From the NCBI RefSeq assembly GCF_900114045.1, contig NZ_FORQ01000001.1, positions 806,001 through 870,000 on the forward strand: a stretch of 64,000 nt of DNA. Reading direction: 5' to 3'. Shown piece by piece: positions 33,326 through 42,003 of this stretch (the first letter of the stretch is position 1; each line of letters begins with the position of its first letter). The notes under the pieces are model-generated. The model saw only the letters and a program-made list of their open reading frames with translations, searched no databases and was not told where the DNA came from. The stretch is from Kaistella treverensis. Lineage in GTDB: Bacteria > Bacteroidota > Bacteroidia > Flavobacteriales > Weeksellaceae. The translations under genes were made by a program, and so were the position numbers.

Positions 33326-34612
33326 TTAAAATAATTCTTTTCGGATAATATTCTGACTTCTTTCGGGGCCTACGGAAACCAAATAAACATTGATTCCTAA
33401 ATAATCCTCGATAAATTCGATATATTTTTTCGCGTTGTTTGGAAGTTCATCGTAAGTTCTTGCGTGGGAAATATCTTCATTCCAACCTTCCAATTCTTCA
33501 TAAATCGGTTCGTAATTATAAAGCTTTGTGGTGGAAGAAGTGAAATAATCGATGATCTTTCCGTCTTCGGTTTTATATTTTGTCGCGATTTTCAAAGAAG
33601 AAATCCCGGAAAGCACATCGAGTTTGGTAATTACAAGATTGTTAATTCCGTTAATCATTGTCGCGTGCTTTAATGAAACCAAATCCAGCCAGCCAGTTCT
33701 TCTTGGTCTTCCAGTAGTTGCACCAAATTCTTGCCCTACTTTGCGCATTTTTTCTCCAAGTTCATCATTCAGTTCCGTTGGAAAAGGTCCGTTACCAACG
33801 CGTGTTGTATAAGCTTTTGCAACACCGATTAAGTTCTGAAGGCTTGTCGGCGGAACACCTGCGCCTGTGCAAACTCCGCCAGTAGACGGCGATGACGACG
33901 TTACGTATGGATAAGTTCCAAAATCAATATCAAGCATCAAAGCTTGTGCGCCTTCGAATAAAATATTTTTACCGTCGTGAATGGCTTGGTTTAATTCAAC
34001 TTCGGTATCTACAATTCTGTGTTTTAATTTCTGCCCGATTTCCAGGAATTCTTTATAAATTTCTTCAAACTCAATGCCTGGTTTTTCGAAATATTTTTCG
34101 AACAGCGAATTTTTAATTTTAAGGTTTTTGCGGATTTTCTCGGCTAAAACTTCAGGATTCAGCAAATCCACCATCCGGATTCCGACGCGCGCAATTTTAT
34201 CTTCATAACACGGCCCGATTCCTTTTTTTGTGGTTCCGATTTGCGTGCCGCCTTCTTCCTCTTCCCGGTAAGTATCAAGCAAAATATGGTAAGGCATAAT
34301 TACGTGTGCTCTGCGGCTGATAAAAACGTGGTCGGTGCGCATTCCTTTCTCTTCAATCTGGGAAATTTCGTGCATAAAAGCTTTCGGGTTTACCACCACT
34401 CCGTTCGCGATGATGCATTTGCCCGGGCACTGTAAAACTCCCGAAGGAAGCAGGTGCAAAACAAATTTTTCCTCGCCAGCGTAGACGGTATGACCCGCGT
34501 TATCACCACCCTGGAAGCGCACTACGTAATCGGATTTTGCCGAAAGTACGTCCGTAATTTTACCCTTGCCTTCATCACCATACTGAAGACCCACCACAAC
34601 GTAAGTTGCCAT
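33326..34612 (-). CDS. purA: adenylosuccinate synthetase
   Basis: Joins IMP and aspartate with GTP to give adenylosuccinate, the first AMP-specific step. The 428-residue protein is full length. The GTP loop GLQYGDEGKGKITD is at residues 8-21 with the catalytic Asp in GDEGKGK. IMP/GTP sites include GGDNAGHTVYAG, KKGIGPCYEDK, FEGAQALMLDIDFGTYP and GRPRRTGWLD. Together with purB (9-step enzyme, elsewhere in the window) it makes AMP. It is divergent from hpt. Confidence 0.97.
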   Translation of the reverse strand: MATYVVVGLQYGDEGKGKITDVLSAKSDYVVRFQGGDNAGHTVYAGEEKFVLHLLPSGVLQCPGKCIIANGVVVNPKAFMHEISQIEEKGMRTDHVFISRRAHVIMPYHILLDTYREEEEGGTQIGTTKKGIGPCYEDKIARVGIRMVDLLNPEVLAEKIRKNLKIKNSLFEKYFEKPGIEFEEIYKEFLEIGQKLKHRIVDTEVELNQAIHDGKNILFEGAQALMLDIDFGTYPYVTSSSPSTGGVCTGAGVPPTSLQNLIGVAKAYTTRVGNGPFPTELNDELGEKMRKVGQEFGATTGRPRRTGWLDLVSLKHATMINGINNLVITKLDVLSGISSLKIATKYKTEDGKIIDYFTSSTTKLYNYEPIYEELEGWNEDISHARTYDELPNNAKKYIEFIEDYLGINVYLVSVGPERSQNIIRKELF

Positions 34613-34636
34613 ATTTTTACTTTTTTTAGATTGCTA

Positions 34637-34672
34637 CAAAAATAGATTTAATAATAAAGGTGAACAAATTTA
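34637..34672 (-). promoter_or_regulatory. two candidate -7 elements upstream of purA
   Basis: Minus-strand TATTTTTG at 34637-34644 (24 bp before the ATG) and TAAATTTG at 34665-34672. The nearer one has the usual spacing. No TTG was seen at -33. Confidence 0.4.
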
Positions 34673-34741
34673 ATAGCGCTATTTCGGCAGAAACGCTGTA
34701 ATCGAATACATTTAGAAAACTTACGTTTCGAATAAATTCGC

Positions 34742-34749
34742 TAAATTTG
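34742..34749 (+). promoter_or_regulatory. -7 element (TAAATTTG) upstream of hpt
   Basis: TAAATTTG ends 15 bp before the hpt ATG at 34765, implying a leader of about 10 nt. Confidence 0.5.
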
Positions 34750-34764
34750 CGCTTTAAAAATCAA

Positions 34765-35319
34765 ATGAAAGTAGTAAAAGTTCACGATAAAGAATTCGTA
34801 CCCTATCTTACTCATGATGAAATACAAACCATCATTAAAGATCTCGCTTTAAAGGTTTACGAGGATTACAAAGATGAAACACCAGTTTTCATTGGAGTTT
34901 TAAACGGTGTAATCATGTTTTTTTCCGATTTTCTAAAGCATTATCCGGGAAAGTGTGAAATCGCTTTTATCCAGATGAGTTCATACTCCGGCACCACTTC
35001 TACCGGAATTGTCTACAAAAAAATGGATTTGACCAAAGAAGTTGAAGGCCGACACATCATCCTTATGGAAGATATTGTGGACACGGGGAATACGATTGAA
35101 AGTTTATTTGAATATTTTAAAAATACGCAGCGCCCAAAATCTTTACGTATTGCTACGCTTTTGCTGAAACCCGATGTATATAAAAAGGAATTTAAAATCG
35201 ACTATGTGGCGAAGGAAATTCCGAACAAATTCGTACTTGGTTACGGATTAGATTACGATGAATTGGGTAGAAATCTTCCGGATTTATATCAATTGGCAGA
35301 AGGAAGAATCAATCACTAA
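34765..35319 (+). CDS. hpt: hypoxanthine phosphoribosyltransferase
   Basis: Salvages hypoxanthine or guanine with PRPP to IMP or GMP. I choose the ATG at 34765 (184 residues) because the longer frame begins with a TTG inside the promoter. The PRPP-binding loop is IILMEDIVDTGNT, and the flexible active-site loop is SSYSGTTSTG. LNGVIMFFSDF corresponds to the PPi loop. adk follows after 14 bp and obgE after a further 51 bp, so hpt-adk-obgE is a likely operon. Confidence 0.94.
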   Translation: MKVVKVHDKEFVPYLTHDEIQTIIKDLALKVYEDYKDETPVFIGVLNGVIMFFSDFLKHYPGKCEIAFIQMSSYSGTTSTGIVYKKMDLTKEVEGRHIILMEDIVDTGNTIESLFEYFKNTQRPKSLRIATLLLKPDVYKKEFKIDYVAKEIPNKFVLGYGLDYDELGRNLPDLYQLAEGRINH

Positions 35320-35333
35320 TATAATCTGATAAA

Positions 35334-35933
35334 ATGATAAACATCGTTCTCTTTGGTCCTCCCGGAAGCGGAAAAGGCACACAAGCGCAGAATTTAATTG
35401 AAAAATTTAACCTGAAGCAAATTTCAACCGGCGATCTTTTCCGGTACAATATGAAAAATGATACGGCTTTAGGTACCTTGGCAAAATCGTATATTGAAAA
35501 AGGTGAGCTTGTTCCGGATCAGGTAACCATCGACATGCTGATTGATGAATTAAACAAACCGTGCGACGCAGAAGGATATATTTTTGATGGTTTCCCACGC
35601 ACCGCAACACAAACCGAAGCGCTTGAAAACATTGTAAAAGACGTCTTAAACAGCTCCATCGATATTTGCCTTTCGCTGGTTGTAGATGATGAAATATTAG
35701 TAGAAAGATTGCTAAAAAGAGGCGAAACAAGCGGTAGAAAAGATGATTCCAACAAAGAAATCATCGCAAACAGAATCGCCGAATATTATTCTAAAACTGC
35801 CGAAGTTGCAGAATTGTACAAACAACAGGGAAAATATGTGGAAATAAACGGAGTTGGTGATATTTCCGAAATTTCCGAAAAACTTTTTGCCGAAGTGGCA
35901 AAACTGAAAAATAAATCCTCAGTGCAGGATTAA
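35334..35933 (+). CDS. adk: adenylate kinase
   Basis: Interconverts ATP + AMP and 2 ADP. In the 199-residue short form the P-loop GPPGSGKGTQA is at residues 7-17. The AMP site STGDLFR and the motif FDGFPRT are both present. The LID is short (RGETSGRKDDSN) with no zinc cysteines, as in other flavobacterial Adk. The nucleotide work fits with hpt upstream and purA across the divergent promoter. Confidence 0.97.
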   Translation: MINIVLFGPPGSGKGTQAQNLIEKFNLKQISTGDLFRYNMKNDTALGTLAKSYIEKGELVPDQVTIDMLIDELNKPCDAEGYIFDGFPRTATQTEALENIVKDVLNSSIDICLSLVVDDEILVERLLKRGETSGRKDDSNKEIIANRIAEYYSKTAEVAELYKQQGKYVEINGVGDISEISEKLFAEVAKLKNKSSVQD

Positions 35934-35984
35934 GGATTTAAAATCTCACTTAAAGATTTAGTCCGGCTAGAAAACAAACACAAA

Positions 35985-36968
35985 ATGTCAAATTTCGTAG
36001 ATTACGTAAAAATCCATTGTAAAAGTGGTCACGGCGGCGCAGGTTCCGCACACCTTAACCGGGAAAAATATGTTCCAAAAGGCGGTCCCGATGGTGGAGA
36101 TGGCGGCCGCGGCGGTCACATTATCCTACGAGGTGATTCCCACGAGTGGACCTTACTTCCGCTGCGTTATACCCGACATATTAAAGCTGAACGCGGCGTG
36201 AATGGAAGTAAAAACCAACTGACCGGCGCTTATGGTGAAGATGTTTACATCGACGTTCCTTTGGGAACCATTGCAAAAAATGAAGAAGGTGAAATAATTG
36301 CTGAAATCATGGAGCATGGGCAGGAAATTATCATCATGCACGGCGGTAAAGGCGGCAAAGGAAATGAGCATTTTAAATCCTCCACAAACCAAACTCCTCG
36401 CTACGCGCAACCCGGATTGCCCGGCGAAGAAGGTTATGTGACTTTCGAGCTTAAACTTCTTGCTGATGTAGGTTTAGTAGGCTTCCCGAATGCCGGAAAA
36501 TCCACCCTTCTAGCGGCGGTTTCTGCAGCAAAACCAAAGATTGCAGATTATGCCTTCACCACTTTAACACCAAACTTAGGAATTGTAGATTACCGGAATT
36601 ACAAATCTTTCGTAATGGCAGATATTCCGGGAATTATTGAAGGAGCGGCTGAAGGAAAAGGTTTGGGACACCGTTTTTTACGACATATCGAGCGAAATTC
36701 CATTCTTTTATTTTTAATTCCGGCTGATTCTGAAGATCATTTTCAGGAATTTAAAATTTTAGAAAACGAGCTTAAAGAATACAATCCGGAATTGGTAGAT
36801 AAAGATTATATCATTTCCGTTTCAAAAGCTGATTTGCTTGATGACGAATTGAAAACCGAAATTTTAAAGGAATTTCCGGAAAACAGACAGCCGATTTTCT
36901 TTTCTGCGGTCACGCAGGAAGGTTTGATGGAACTGAAAGACGCCATCTGGAAAAAATTACACGGCTAA
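35985..36968 (+). CDS. obgE: Obg GTPase
   Basis: Ribosome-associated GTPase in 50S assembly and stress control. The 327-residue protein has the glycine-rich Obg fold (1-155: [36 protein letters not shown]). The G domain includes G1 [10 protein letters not shown]3 [10 protein letters not shown] and G4 SKAD. It lacks the C-terminal OCT domain, which is common in Bacteroidota. The stop codon overlaps an inverted copy of the AT-hairpin repeat, and a terminator follows. Confidence 0.96.
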   Translation: MSNFVDYVKIHCKSGHGGAGSAHLNREKYVPKGGPDGGDGGRGGHIILRGDSHEWTLLPLRYTRHIKAERGVNGSKNQLTGAYGEDVYIDVPLGTIAKNEEGEIIAEIMEHGQEIIIMHGGKGGKGNEHFKSSTNQTPRYAQPGLPGEEGYVTFELKLLADVGLVGFPNAGKSTLLAAVSAAKPKIADYAFTTLTPNLGIVDYRNYKSFVMADIPGIIEGAAEGKGLGHRFLRHIERNSILLFLIPADSEDHFQEFKILENELKEYNPELVDKDYIISVSKADLLDDELKTEILKEFPENRQPIFFSAVTQEGLMELKDAIWKKLHG

Positions 36969-36990
36969 AACGGCATTTTTTTTAAAAATA
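36964..36990 (-). repeat. short AT-hairpin repeat, copy u (overlaps the obgE stop)
   Basis: The minus strand reads AAAAAAAATGCCGTTTTAGC, then CGTG, matching the left arm and core of copy l exactly (ATGCCGTTTTAGCC). The obgE stop codon lies inside it. Confidence 0.45.
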
Positions 36991-37021
36991 CAGATCTGCA
37001 TCTTGCAGGTCTTTTTTTTTT
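36990..37021 (+). terminator. terminator of hpt-adk-obgE
   Basis: AGATCTGCA (36992-37000) pairs with TGCAGGTCT (37004-37012) with one G-U, followed by nine T. Confidence 0.85.
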
Positions 37022-37057
37022 GGAATAATAGTTGAGTTTCCACCAAAAACTAATTTT

Positions 37058-37531
37058 ATGAAATACCTATTCAGTCTGCTTTCACTTTTATTTTTAACAA
37101 CCTGTACTTCGCGAAAAAATACCGAATATATGACCATTAAGTATGAAAGCGGCGCGTGTTTCGGTTTTTGTCCGATTTATAAAATGACAATTAATGCCGA
37201 CAGATCAGCAATTTTCGAGGCTGAAAGATTTAATTTCTCCCGAAATTCGGAAACTCAGGAAAGCGAGGGAAATTTTAAAGGAACAATTGATGCGGAAAAA
37301 TATTCAGAATTAATGGAAAAATTCGCTGCTTTAAAGACAAAAAATTTGAAAAATTTCTACGGCAATAAAAACGTCACCGATTTACCAACTGCTTATTTAA
37401 CCATTACTTACGCCGATGGAACGGTAAAAAAAATTGAAGATTATGGAAAGCACGGCACACCGGAACTGCAAAAGTTGTATGAGTTTTTCGATAGTTTAAG
37501 AACCAGCCAAACCTGGACAAAAATTGAATAA
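37058..37531 (+). CDS. DUF6438 lipoprotein
   Basis: A 157-residue small lipoprotein of unknown function. The signal peptide ends at the lipobox TTC (Cys16) of LFLTTCTSRK. The family core is YESGACFGFCPIYKMTINADR, with a CX3C-like cysteine pair (C..GFC), then TAYLTITYADGTVKKIEDYG. The single domain is all-beta by appearance. It stands alone after a terminator and ahead of the helicase leader. Confidence 0.75.
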   Translation: MKYLFSLLSLLFLTTCTSRKNTEYMTIKYESGACFGFCPIYKMTINADRSAIFEAERFNFSRNSETQESEGNFKGTIDAEKYSELMEKFAALKTKNLKNFYGNKNVTDLPTAYLTITYADGTVKKIEDYGKHGTPELQKLYEFFDSLRTSQTWTKIE

Positions 37532-37564
37532 TTCCCAAATAACCGCTGCTAAAAATAATTAAAC

Positions 37565-37572
37565 TATATTTG
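37565..37572 (+). promoter_or_regulatory. -7 element (TATATTTG) upstream of the rhlE-like leader
   Basis: TATATTTG fits TANNTTTG and ends 164 bp before the rhlE-like start, giving a long untranslated leader. No TTG at -33. Confidence 0.45.
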
Positions 37573-37736
37573 CACCACCAAATTCCTTCCTCGCGGAAGG
37601 ATTTTTTATGGACGTAGTCATTCTTAATGAATCCGCTTTCCTGCGGAACTGAAAACTCTAAAAGTTTTTTACTTCATTTTCTTCGTCACATACAAAAAGA
37701 ATGACACGAGTTTCATTTTAATTAAAAACATTTCAT
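37573..37736 (+). promoter_or_regulatory. structured 5' leader of the rhlE-like gene
   Basis: Four paired elements are visible. TCCTTCC/GGAAGGA (37584-37601, TCGC loop) is followed by a T-run like a terminator. GTCATTCTT (37617-37625) pairs with AAGAATGAC (37697-37705) and encloses two hairpins, TCCGC/GCGGA (37632-37647) and AAAACT/AGTTTT (37652-37668). A possible 14-codon leader ORF, ATG 37608 to TGA 37652, lies after the first hairpin. It may be a temperature- or helicase-responsive leader, or a GTCATTC...GAATGAC palindromic repeat that landed here. Confidence 0.5.
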
Positions 37737-38987
37737 TTGAATTTTTCCGACTTAAACTTAATTGATCCTATCGCAAAAGCGCTTCAGGAAGAAGGTTACA
37801 CGCAACCAACACCCATTCAGCAAAAATCAATTCCGCATATTTTACAGGGCAAAGATCTGCTTGGTACCGCACAAACCGGAACCGGAAAAACTGCAGCATT
37901 TGCAATTCCGATTTTACAAAATTTGGCGCAAAAGCAGCAAAAAAATAATAATATCAAAGTGCTGATTCTTACGCCAACGCGCGAATTAGCAATACAGATC
38001 GACGAAAGTTTTAAATCCTACGGAAGACATCTTAAATTGAGACATCTGGTAGTTTTTGGTGGTGTAAAACAAGGTGCTCAGGAAACGGCGCTTCGTCGTG
38101 GCGTTGATATTTTGGTTGCTACTCCTGGCAGATTGCTCGATTTTATTTCGCAGGGAATTATTTCATTAAAACATCTTGAAGTTTTTGTTTTAGACGAAGC
38201 CGACAGAATGCTGGACATGGGATTTGTTCACGATGTAAAGCGCATTATTAAATTGCTTCCACCAAAAAGACAAACTTTATTTTTCTCCGCAACTTTTCCG
38301 GATGAAATTAGTAAACTCGCAAACTCCATGCTGACCAATCCTGTGAAGGTGGAAGTTGCGCCGGTTTCCGCAACGGCAGACACCATTCAGCAGAAAGTGT
38401 ATTTTGTCGATAAAAATGACAAGCTGGAACTTTTAACGCATATCCTTCAACAGGATATTAAAGAATCTGTTCTGGTTTTTTCACGTACAAAACACGGCGC
38501 GGATAAAATTGCCAGAAAACTGCAAAGTCATAAAATTTCTGCAGAAGCCATTCACGGAAATAAATCGCAAAATCAAAGACAAAACGCACTGACCAACTTT
38601 AAATCCGGGAAAACCCGAATTTTGGTAGCAACCGACATCGCCGCGCGCGGAATTGATATCGATGACTTGAAATATGTCGTAAACTTTGAATTATCCGATG
38701 TTTCCGAAACCTATGTTCACCGAATTGGCAGAACCGGAAGAGCAGGCGCGGAAGGAAGTTCCATTTCTTTTGTTGATGGTTTGGATCTTTTGAACCTGAA
38801 AAACACAGAAAAACTCATCGGAAAAAATATTCCGGTGGAAAAAAATCACCCTTTTCACACCGATAATTTGGTGGTAGAAAAAAGAGATTCCAACAATAAA
38901 CCTTTCCGTCCGAGAACTCAGGCACCGGCGAATAACAGCCACAGTAAAAAGCCTAATAACAAAAGCAATTTTACGCGGAACAGATAG
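37737..38987 (+). CDS. DEAD-box RNA helicase (RhlE type)
   Basis: ATP-dependent RNA unwinding, likely in ribosome assembly or cold adaptation. The 416-residue protein has the Q motif PTPIQQKSIP, motif I AQTGTGKTAA, motif Ia PTRELA, motif II DEAD, motif III FFSAT, and motifs V/VI ATDIAARGID and HRIGRTGRAG. The tail (about 375-416) is a basic Asn/Lys/Pro-rich extension. The start codon is TTG at 37737, as no in-frame ATG lies near the family start NFSDLNLIDPI. The unusual start and 160-nt structured leader suggest translational control. Confidence 0.92.
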   Translation: MNFSDLNLIDPIAKALQEEGYTQPTPIQQKSIPHILQGKDLLGTAQTGTGKTAAFAIPILQNLAQKQQKNNNIKVLILTPTRELAIQIDESFKSYGRHLKLRHLVVFGGVKQGAQETALRRGVDILVATPGRLLDFISQGIISLKHLEVFVLDEADRMLDMGFVHDVKRIIKLLPPKRQTLFFSATFPDEISKLANSMLTNPVKVEVAPVSATADTIQQKVYFVDKNDKLELLTHILQQDIKESVLVFSRTKHGADKIARKLQSHKISAEAIHGNKSQNQRQNALTNFKSGKTRILVATDIAARGIDIDDLKYVVNFELSDVSETYVHRIGRTGRAGAEGSSISFVDGLDLLNLKNTEKLIGKNIPVEKNHPFHTDNLVVEKRDSNNKPFRPRTQAPANNSHSKKPNNKSNFTRNR

Positions 38988-39000
38988 AATTTTTAAAAAT

Positions 39001-39037
39001 AAAAACCGGCTTTTTTACCTGTTAAAAGCCGGTTTTT
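39001..39037. terminator. bidirectional terminator between rhlE-like and tatD
   Basis: AAAAACCGGCTTTT (39001-39014) is the exact reverse complement of AAAAGCCGGTTTTT (39024-39037). T-runs on both strands serve the convergent genes. Confidence 0.93.
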
Positions 39038-39055
39038 TTTGATTTTAACTGAAAT

Positions 39056-39817
39056 TTATGCGAACAACTTTTCTGCGTTTTCGGTGGTAATCCGGTCAAT
39101 TTCGGAGAAATCTTTGTTGTAAATATTCACCAGTTTTCCTACAACCAAATCGAGGTAAGAACTTTCGTTTCTTTTTCCGCGGTGCGGCACTGGCGCCAAG
39201 TACGGCGAATCAGTTTCGAGCACAATTTTATGTACAGGAATTTCGCCTAGAAACTGGTCAATTTTTCCATTTTTAAAGGTAACTACTCCACCAATTCCGA
39301 GCAGAAAATTCAGGTCAATTGCCTGTTTTGCCTGTTCCAGAGTTCCGGAAAAGCAGTGAAAAATTCCGCGCAATTTGGGGTGTTTTTTACGATTTAGCAC
39401 TTCGAAAGTTTCAGCAAAACTTTCGCGCGTGTGGATGACAATTGGTAAATCTTTTTCAATTGCCCAGTCGATCTGCTGCTCGAAGGCTTTTACCTGAACA
39501 TCCAGCGTGGTTTTGTCCCAATATAAATCAATACCGATTTCACCAATCGCGGCGAATTTTCTTAGGTTCAGATATCTATAAACAACTTCCAGTTCTTCTT
39601 CCCAATTTTCGCTTTTCACGTAACAAGGGTGAAGTCCCATCATCGAAATAATCTGCCCCGGAAATTCTGCCTCTAAATTGAGCATTTTTTCGTGAGTTTC
39701 AGAATTGATCGCGGGCAGGTAAAATTTAGAAACACCTTTTTTCAAAGCTCTTTCAATCATTTCGTTTCGATCTTCATCGAATTCTTCGGAATATAAATGC
39801 GTATGCGTGTCAATCAT
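39056..39817 (-). CDS. tatD: TatD-family metal-dependent hydrolase/DNase
   Basis: A 253-residue TIM-barrel hydrolase. The metal ligands are visible as IDTHTHLYSEEF (N-terminal HxH), GEIGIDLYWD (Glu), PIVIHTRES (His), GIFHCFSG (His) and ETDSPYLAP (Asp). The family includes 3'-5' DNA/RNA exonucleases and D-aminoacyl-tRNA deacylase-like members. There is no tat gene next to it. It ends against the rhlE terminator. Upstream lies the structured element at 39831. Confidence 0.93.
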   Translation of the reverse strand: MIDTHTHLYSEEFDEDRNEMIERALKKGVSKFYLPAINSETHEKMLNLEAEFPGQIISMMGLHPCYVKSENWEEELEVVYRYLNLRKFAAIGEIGIDLYWDKTTLDVQVKAFEQQIDWAIEKDLPIVIHTRESFAETFEVLNRKKHPKLRGIFHCFSGTLEQAKQAIDLNFLLGIGGVVTFKNGKIDQFLGEIPVHKIVLETDSPYLAPVPHRGKRNESSYLDLVVGKLVNIYNKDFSEIDRITTENAEKLFA

Positions 39818-39830
39818 AATAGTAGTTTTA

Positions 39831-39910
39831 CTGCAGCCCGACTTGAACGGAGCTCTTTTTGTGTAGCAAAGCGGAACAAAAAAGCGGGAGTGGAAGGCGG
39901 ATAAGCTGCC
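39831..39910. ncRNA. structured intergenic element (candidate RNA or repeat)
   Basis: GC-rich compared with other spacers. GCAGC (39833-39837) pairs with GCTGC (39905-39909). Just inside, CCGACTT (39838-39844) pairs with AAGGCGG (39894-39900) with one mismatch. Further in, TTTTTGT (39856-39862) pairs with ACAAAAA (39876-39882) around a GTAGCAAAGCGGA-type loop. It resembles a conserved intergenic element I recall from several flavobacterial genomes, but I cannot name it with certainty. Only one copy is in this window. Coding strand unknown. Confidence 0.5.
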
Positions 39911-39916
39911 AAAAAT

Positions 39917-40867
39917 TTAAAAAATCTTATGCTTCACTTTAGTTTGCTGTATTGCAATTTTTTGATTGAGCTTTTCTAAAAATTCTTGGTATTTTGGGTT
40001 CTTTTCGTCGGAATTTCTGTGGCTTAAAGCTTTATTTATTTTGAAATTTTCTTCCACAAAATCCATGGTTTCATCAGAAAAATAAGCATTTCCGAATTTT
40101 TCCCAAATATAATTGATAGCTTGAGTATTCGGGTGAATCAAATCTTCTTTGTAAAAACGGTAATCGCGCAAATCATCCATTAAAATCTCATAAACCGGCA
40201 CGTAATGGCAGTTTTCAAACTGTGGTAAAATTTCATGAATCGCGGTGATGAGTTTCGCTTTGCTTAAACTGTTTTCAGCCAAACCGTCTTTGGTGTGCCG
40301 AACCGGCGAAACCGTAAATAAAATCTGAACATTCGGCTTCGCGATATCTTTTAAATTCACAATGGTTTCGTAAATAGAATCCGTCAATTCCAGATGCGTG
40401 AGCAACCTTTTCTCGAAATATTTTCCGGGAATTTTGTGGCAATTAGCAACTATTTTTTTTTTCGGCAGAAATTCATAGATAAATGAAGTTCCGTACGTTA
40501 TCAGCACCCAATTTGTGTTTTGAAGAAATTGATTTCCGGCTTCAATCTGCGAATTTATTTTGTGTAAAGTCTGGTGTAAAAACCGCGAATTGAACGAAGT
40601 GTGATGATCAAGCGAAATCACTTCTTCATTGAAGCTGATTAAATCTTCTTCGGAATAAAATCGGGCGTCATGCAGTCTTTTTACCGAATTATTTATTGAA
40701 AACGAATTAAAAATTGTCCCGAACGGATTGTTGAATGTCTGAATTTGGCCGGTCTGCAGCAAATCGCTGATTTCCGTGGCAAAACAGGAACCTATGGAAA
40801 ATACCTGGTCTTCAATTTCTATTTTGGTTTTGGAATTTGTAATTTCTACTTCTGTTCGGAATTTCAT
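39917..40867 (-). CDS. GSCFA-domain protein
   Basis: A 316-residue protein whose N-terminal motif is FSIGSCFATEISDLL (25-39), the block that names the GSCFA family. It belongs to the SGNH/GDSL-like esterase group, and DDLRDYRFYKEDLIHPNTQA supplies a D-x-x-H pair. There is no signal peptide. The substrate is unknown, with roles suggested in polysaccharide acyl turnover. A 55-bp gap containing one AT-hairpin repeat separates it from the polyprenyl synthase gene upstream. Confidence 0.85.
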   Translation of the reverse strand: MKFRTEVEITNSKTKIEIEDQVFSIGSCFATEISDLLQTGQIQTFNNPFGTIFNSFSINNSVKRLHDARFYSEEDLISFNEEVISLDHHTSFNSRFLHQTLHKINSQIEAGNQFLQNTNWVLITYGTSFIYEFLPKKKIVANCHKIPGKYFEKRLLTHLELTDSIYETIVNLKDIAKPNVQILFTVSPVRHTKDGLAENSLSKAKLITAIHEILPQFENCHYVPVYEILMDDLRDYRFYKEDLIHPNTQAINYIWEKFGNAYFSDETMDFVEENFKINKALSHRNSDEKNPKYQEFLEKLNQKIAIQQTKVKHKIF

Positions 40868-40879
40868 TTTGCTAAATCT

Positions 40880-40912
40880 TAAAAATTAGGTGTTTTAAGC
40901 GGTAATTTTTTG
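40880..40912 (+). repeat. short AT-hairpin repeat, copy j
   Basis: TAAAAATTAGGTGTTTTAAG followed by CGGTAATTTTTTG. The arms TAAAAATTA and TAATTTTT pair. It lies between the polyprenyl synthase stop and the GSCFA start. Confidence 0.5.
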
Positions 40913-40922
40913 AATTTACATT

Positions 40923-41894
40923 TTAGCTTTCCCGGCGCAAAAGATAATTTGCCAGTTCGATGAACGGTTTTTTCTTCGCATCACTTACGCTGATTTTATT
41001 TAAATATTCCTGCGCCAGTTCATTGTGTTTTTGAATCAGCTGCAAGGCTTTTTCATCAACTTTTGTACGACGGAAAATCTTTTCAACGCTGTAAACTTTA
41101 TCAATATTATCGGTTTTTTTCGAATACCAGAATTCCAGCTCTTTTCGCTCTTCTTCGGTTCCGTGTTCTTTCGCTAAAAGGTACAAAACGGTTTTTTTAT
41201 TTTCGTAAATATCACCGGCGTGCTGTTTCCCGATTTGTTCCTGATTTCCGAAAACATCCAGATAATCATCCATAATCTGGAAAGCAATCCCAACATGTTT
41301 CCCGAAATTGAAAATAGCTTTTGCATCTTTAAAATCAGCACCGGCGATTAGTGCTCCGATTTCAAACGAAGACGCGCTTAAAATTCCGGTTTTATAGGTA
41401 ATCATTCGGATATAATCGTTGAAGGTTACCTCTTCCTGAGTTTCAAAATTAATATCGTATTGCTGTCCTTCGCACAGAAGCAATCCGGTGTGGATAAAAA
41501 CGCGCATACACGCTTTGTACAAATGCGGTTCAAGATTTTCGAAAAACTTCAGCGCTTTGAACATTAATGCATCACCGGACAAAATTCCGACGTTTATTCC
41601 ATGCAAAGTGTGAATGGTTGGTTTCCCGCGGCGCAGTGGCGCTTCATCCATGATATCATCATGAATCAAAGTGAAATTATGGAAAAATTCAATGGCTAAA
41701 GCAGGTTTCAACGCTTTTTTAAGGTCGCCGTCAAACATTTCACACGCCATCAAAACCATCATCGGACGCAGTCTTTTTCCACCGTGCGAAATGATATAAT
41801 TCATCGGTTCGTAAAGCTCTTCAGGTTTATCTTTGAAAATATATTTTTCAATAGCATTCGCGACCATCGCCTGATATTCATCTAAAAACTGCAT
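40923..41894 (-). CDS. polyprenyl diphosphate synthase
   Basis: Head-to-tail trans-prenyltransferase that extends FPP/GGPP with IPP for quinone or carrier lipids. I use the ATG at 41894 (323 residues), since the longer frame starts inside the promoter. The first Asp-rich motif is LIHDDIMDEAPLRRGKPTIH and the second is QIMDDYLDVFG. GGKRLRPMM binds IPP. The residues before the first motif (NFT) lack bulky Tyr/Phe pairs close by, consistent with a medium or long product, but length cannot be fixed by eye. Confidence 0.92.
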   Translation of the reverse strand: MQFLDEYQAMVANAIEKYIFKDKPEELYEPMNYIISHGGKRLRPMMVLMACEMFDGDLKKALKPALAIEFFHNFTLIHDDIMDEAPLRRGKPTIHTLHGINVGILSGDALMFKALKFFENLEPHLYKACMRVFIHTGLLLCEGQQYDINFETQEEVTFNDYIRMITYKTGILSASSFEIGALIAGADFKDAKAIFNFGKHVGIAFQIMDDYLDVFGNQEQIGKQHAGDIYENKKTVLYLLAKEHGTEEERKELEFWYSKKTDNIDKVYSVEKIFRRTKVDEKALQLIQKHNELAQEYLNKISVSDAKKKPFIELANYLLRRES

Positions 41895-41910
41895 AAAATT
41901 CTTCTTTGTG

Positions 41911-41918
41911 CAAAAATA
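41911..41918 (-). promoter_or_regulatory. -7 element (TATTTTTG) upstream of the polyprenyl synthase gene
   Basis: Minus-strand TATTTTTG, 16 bp before the ATG at 41894. An ATG that overlaps the box creates the spurious longer reading frame. Confidence 0.5.
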
Positions 41919-41954
41919 CAATTTAAAATAATTCTTTGCTTATTAAAATGCCAA

Positions 41955-41984
41955 CAAAAAAGCCACTTCGGATGAAATGGCTTG
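41955..41984 (-). terminator. terminator of the PiT gene
   Basis: On the minus strand AAGCCATTTC pairs with GAAGTGGCTT (one G-U) around ATCC, followed by TTTTGTTG. It lies just after the stop of the gene ending at 42004. Confidence 0.85.
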
Positions 41985-42003
41985 TAACATTTATTTAAAA
42001 TTT

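Noticed and set aside
34613-34764. Purine riboswitch in the purA-hpt divergent spacer
   Set aside because: The leaders implied by the promoters are too short (about 10-25 nt) and no riboswitch core was visible.
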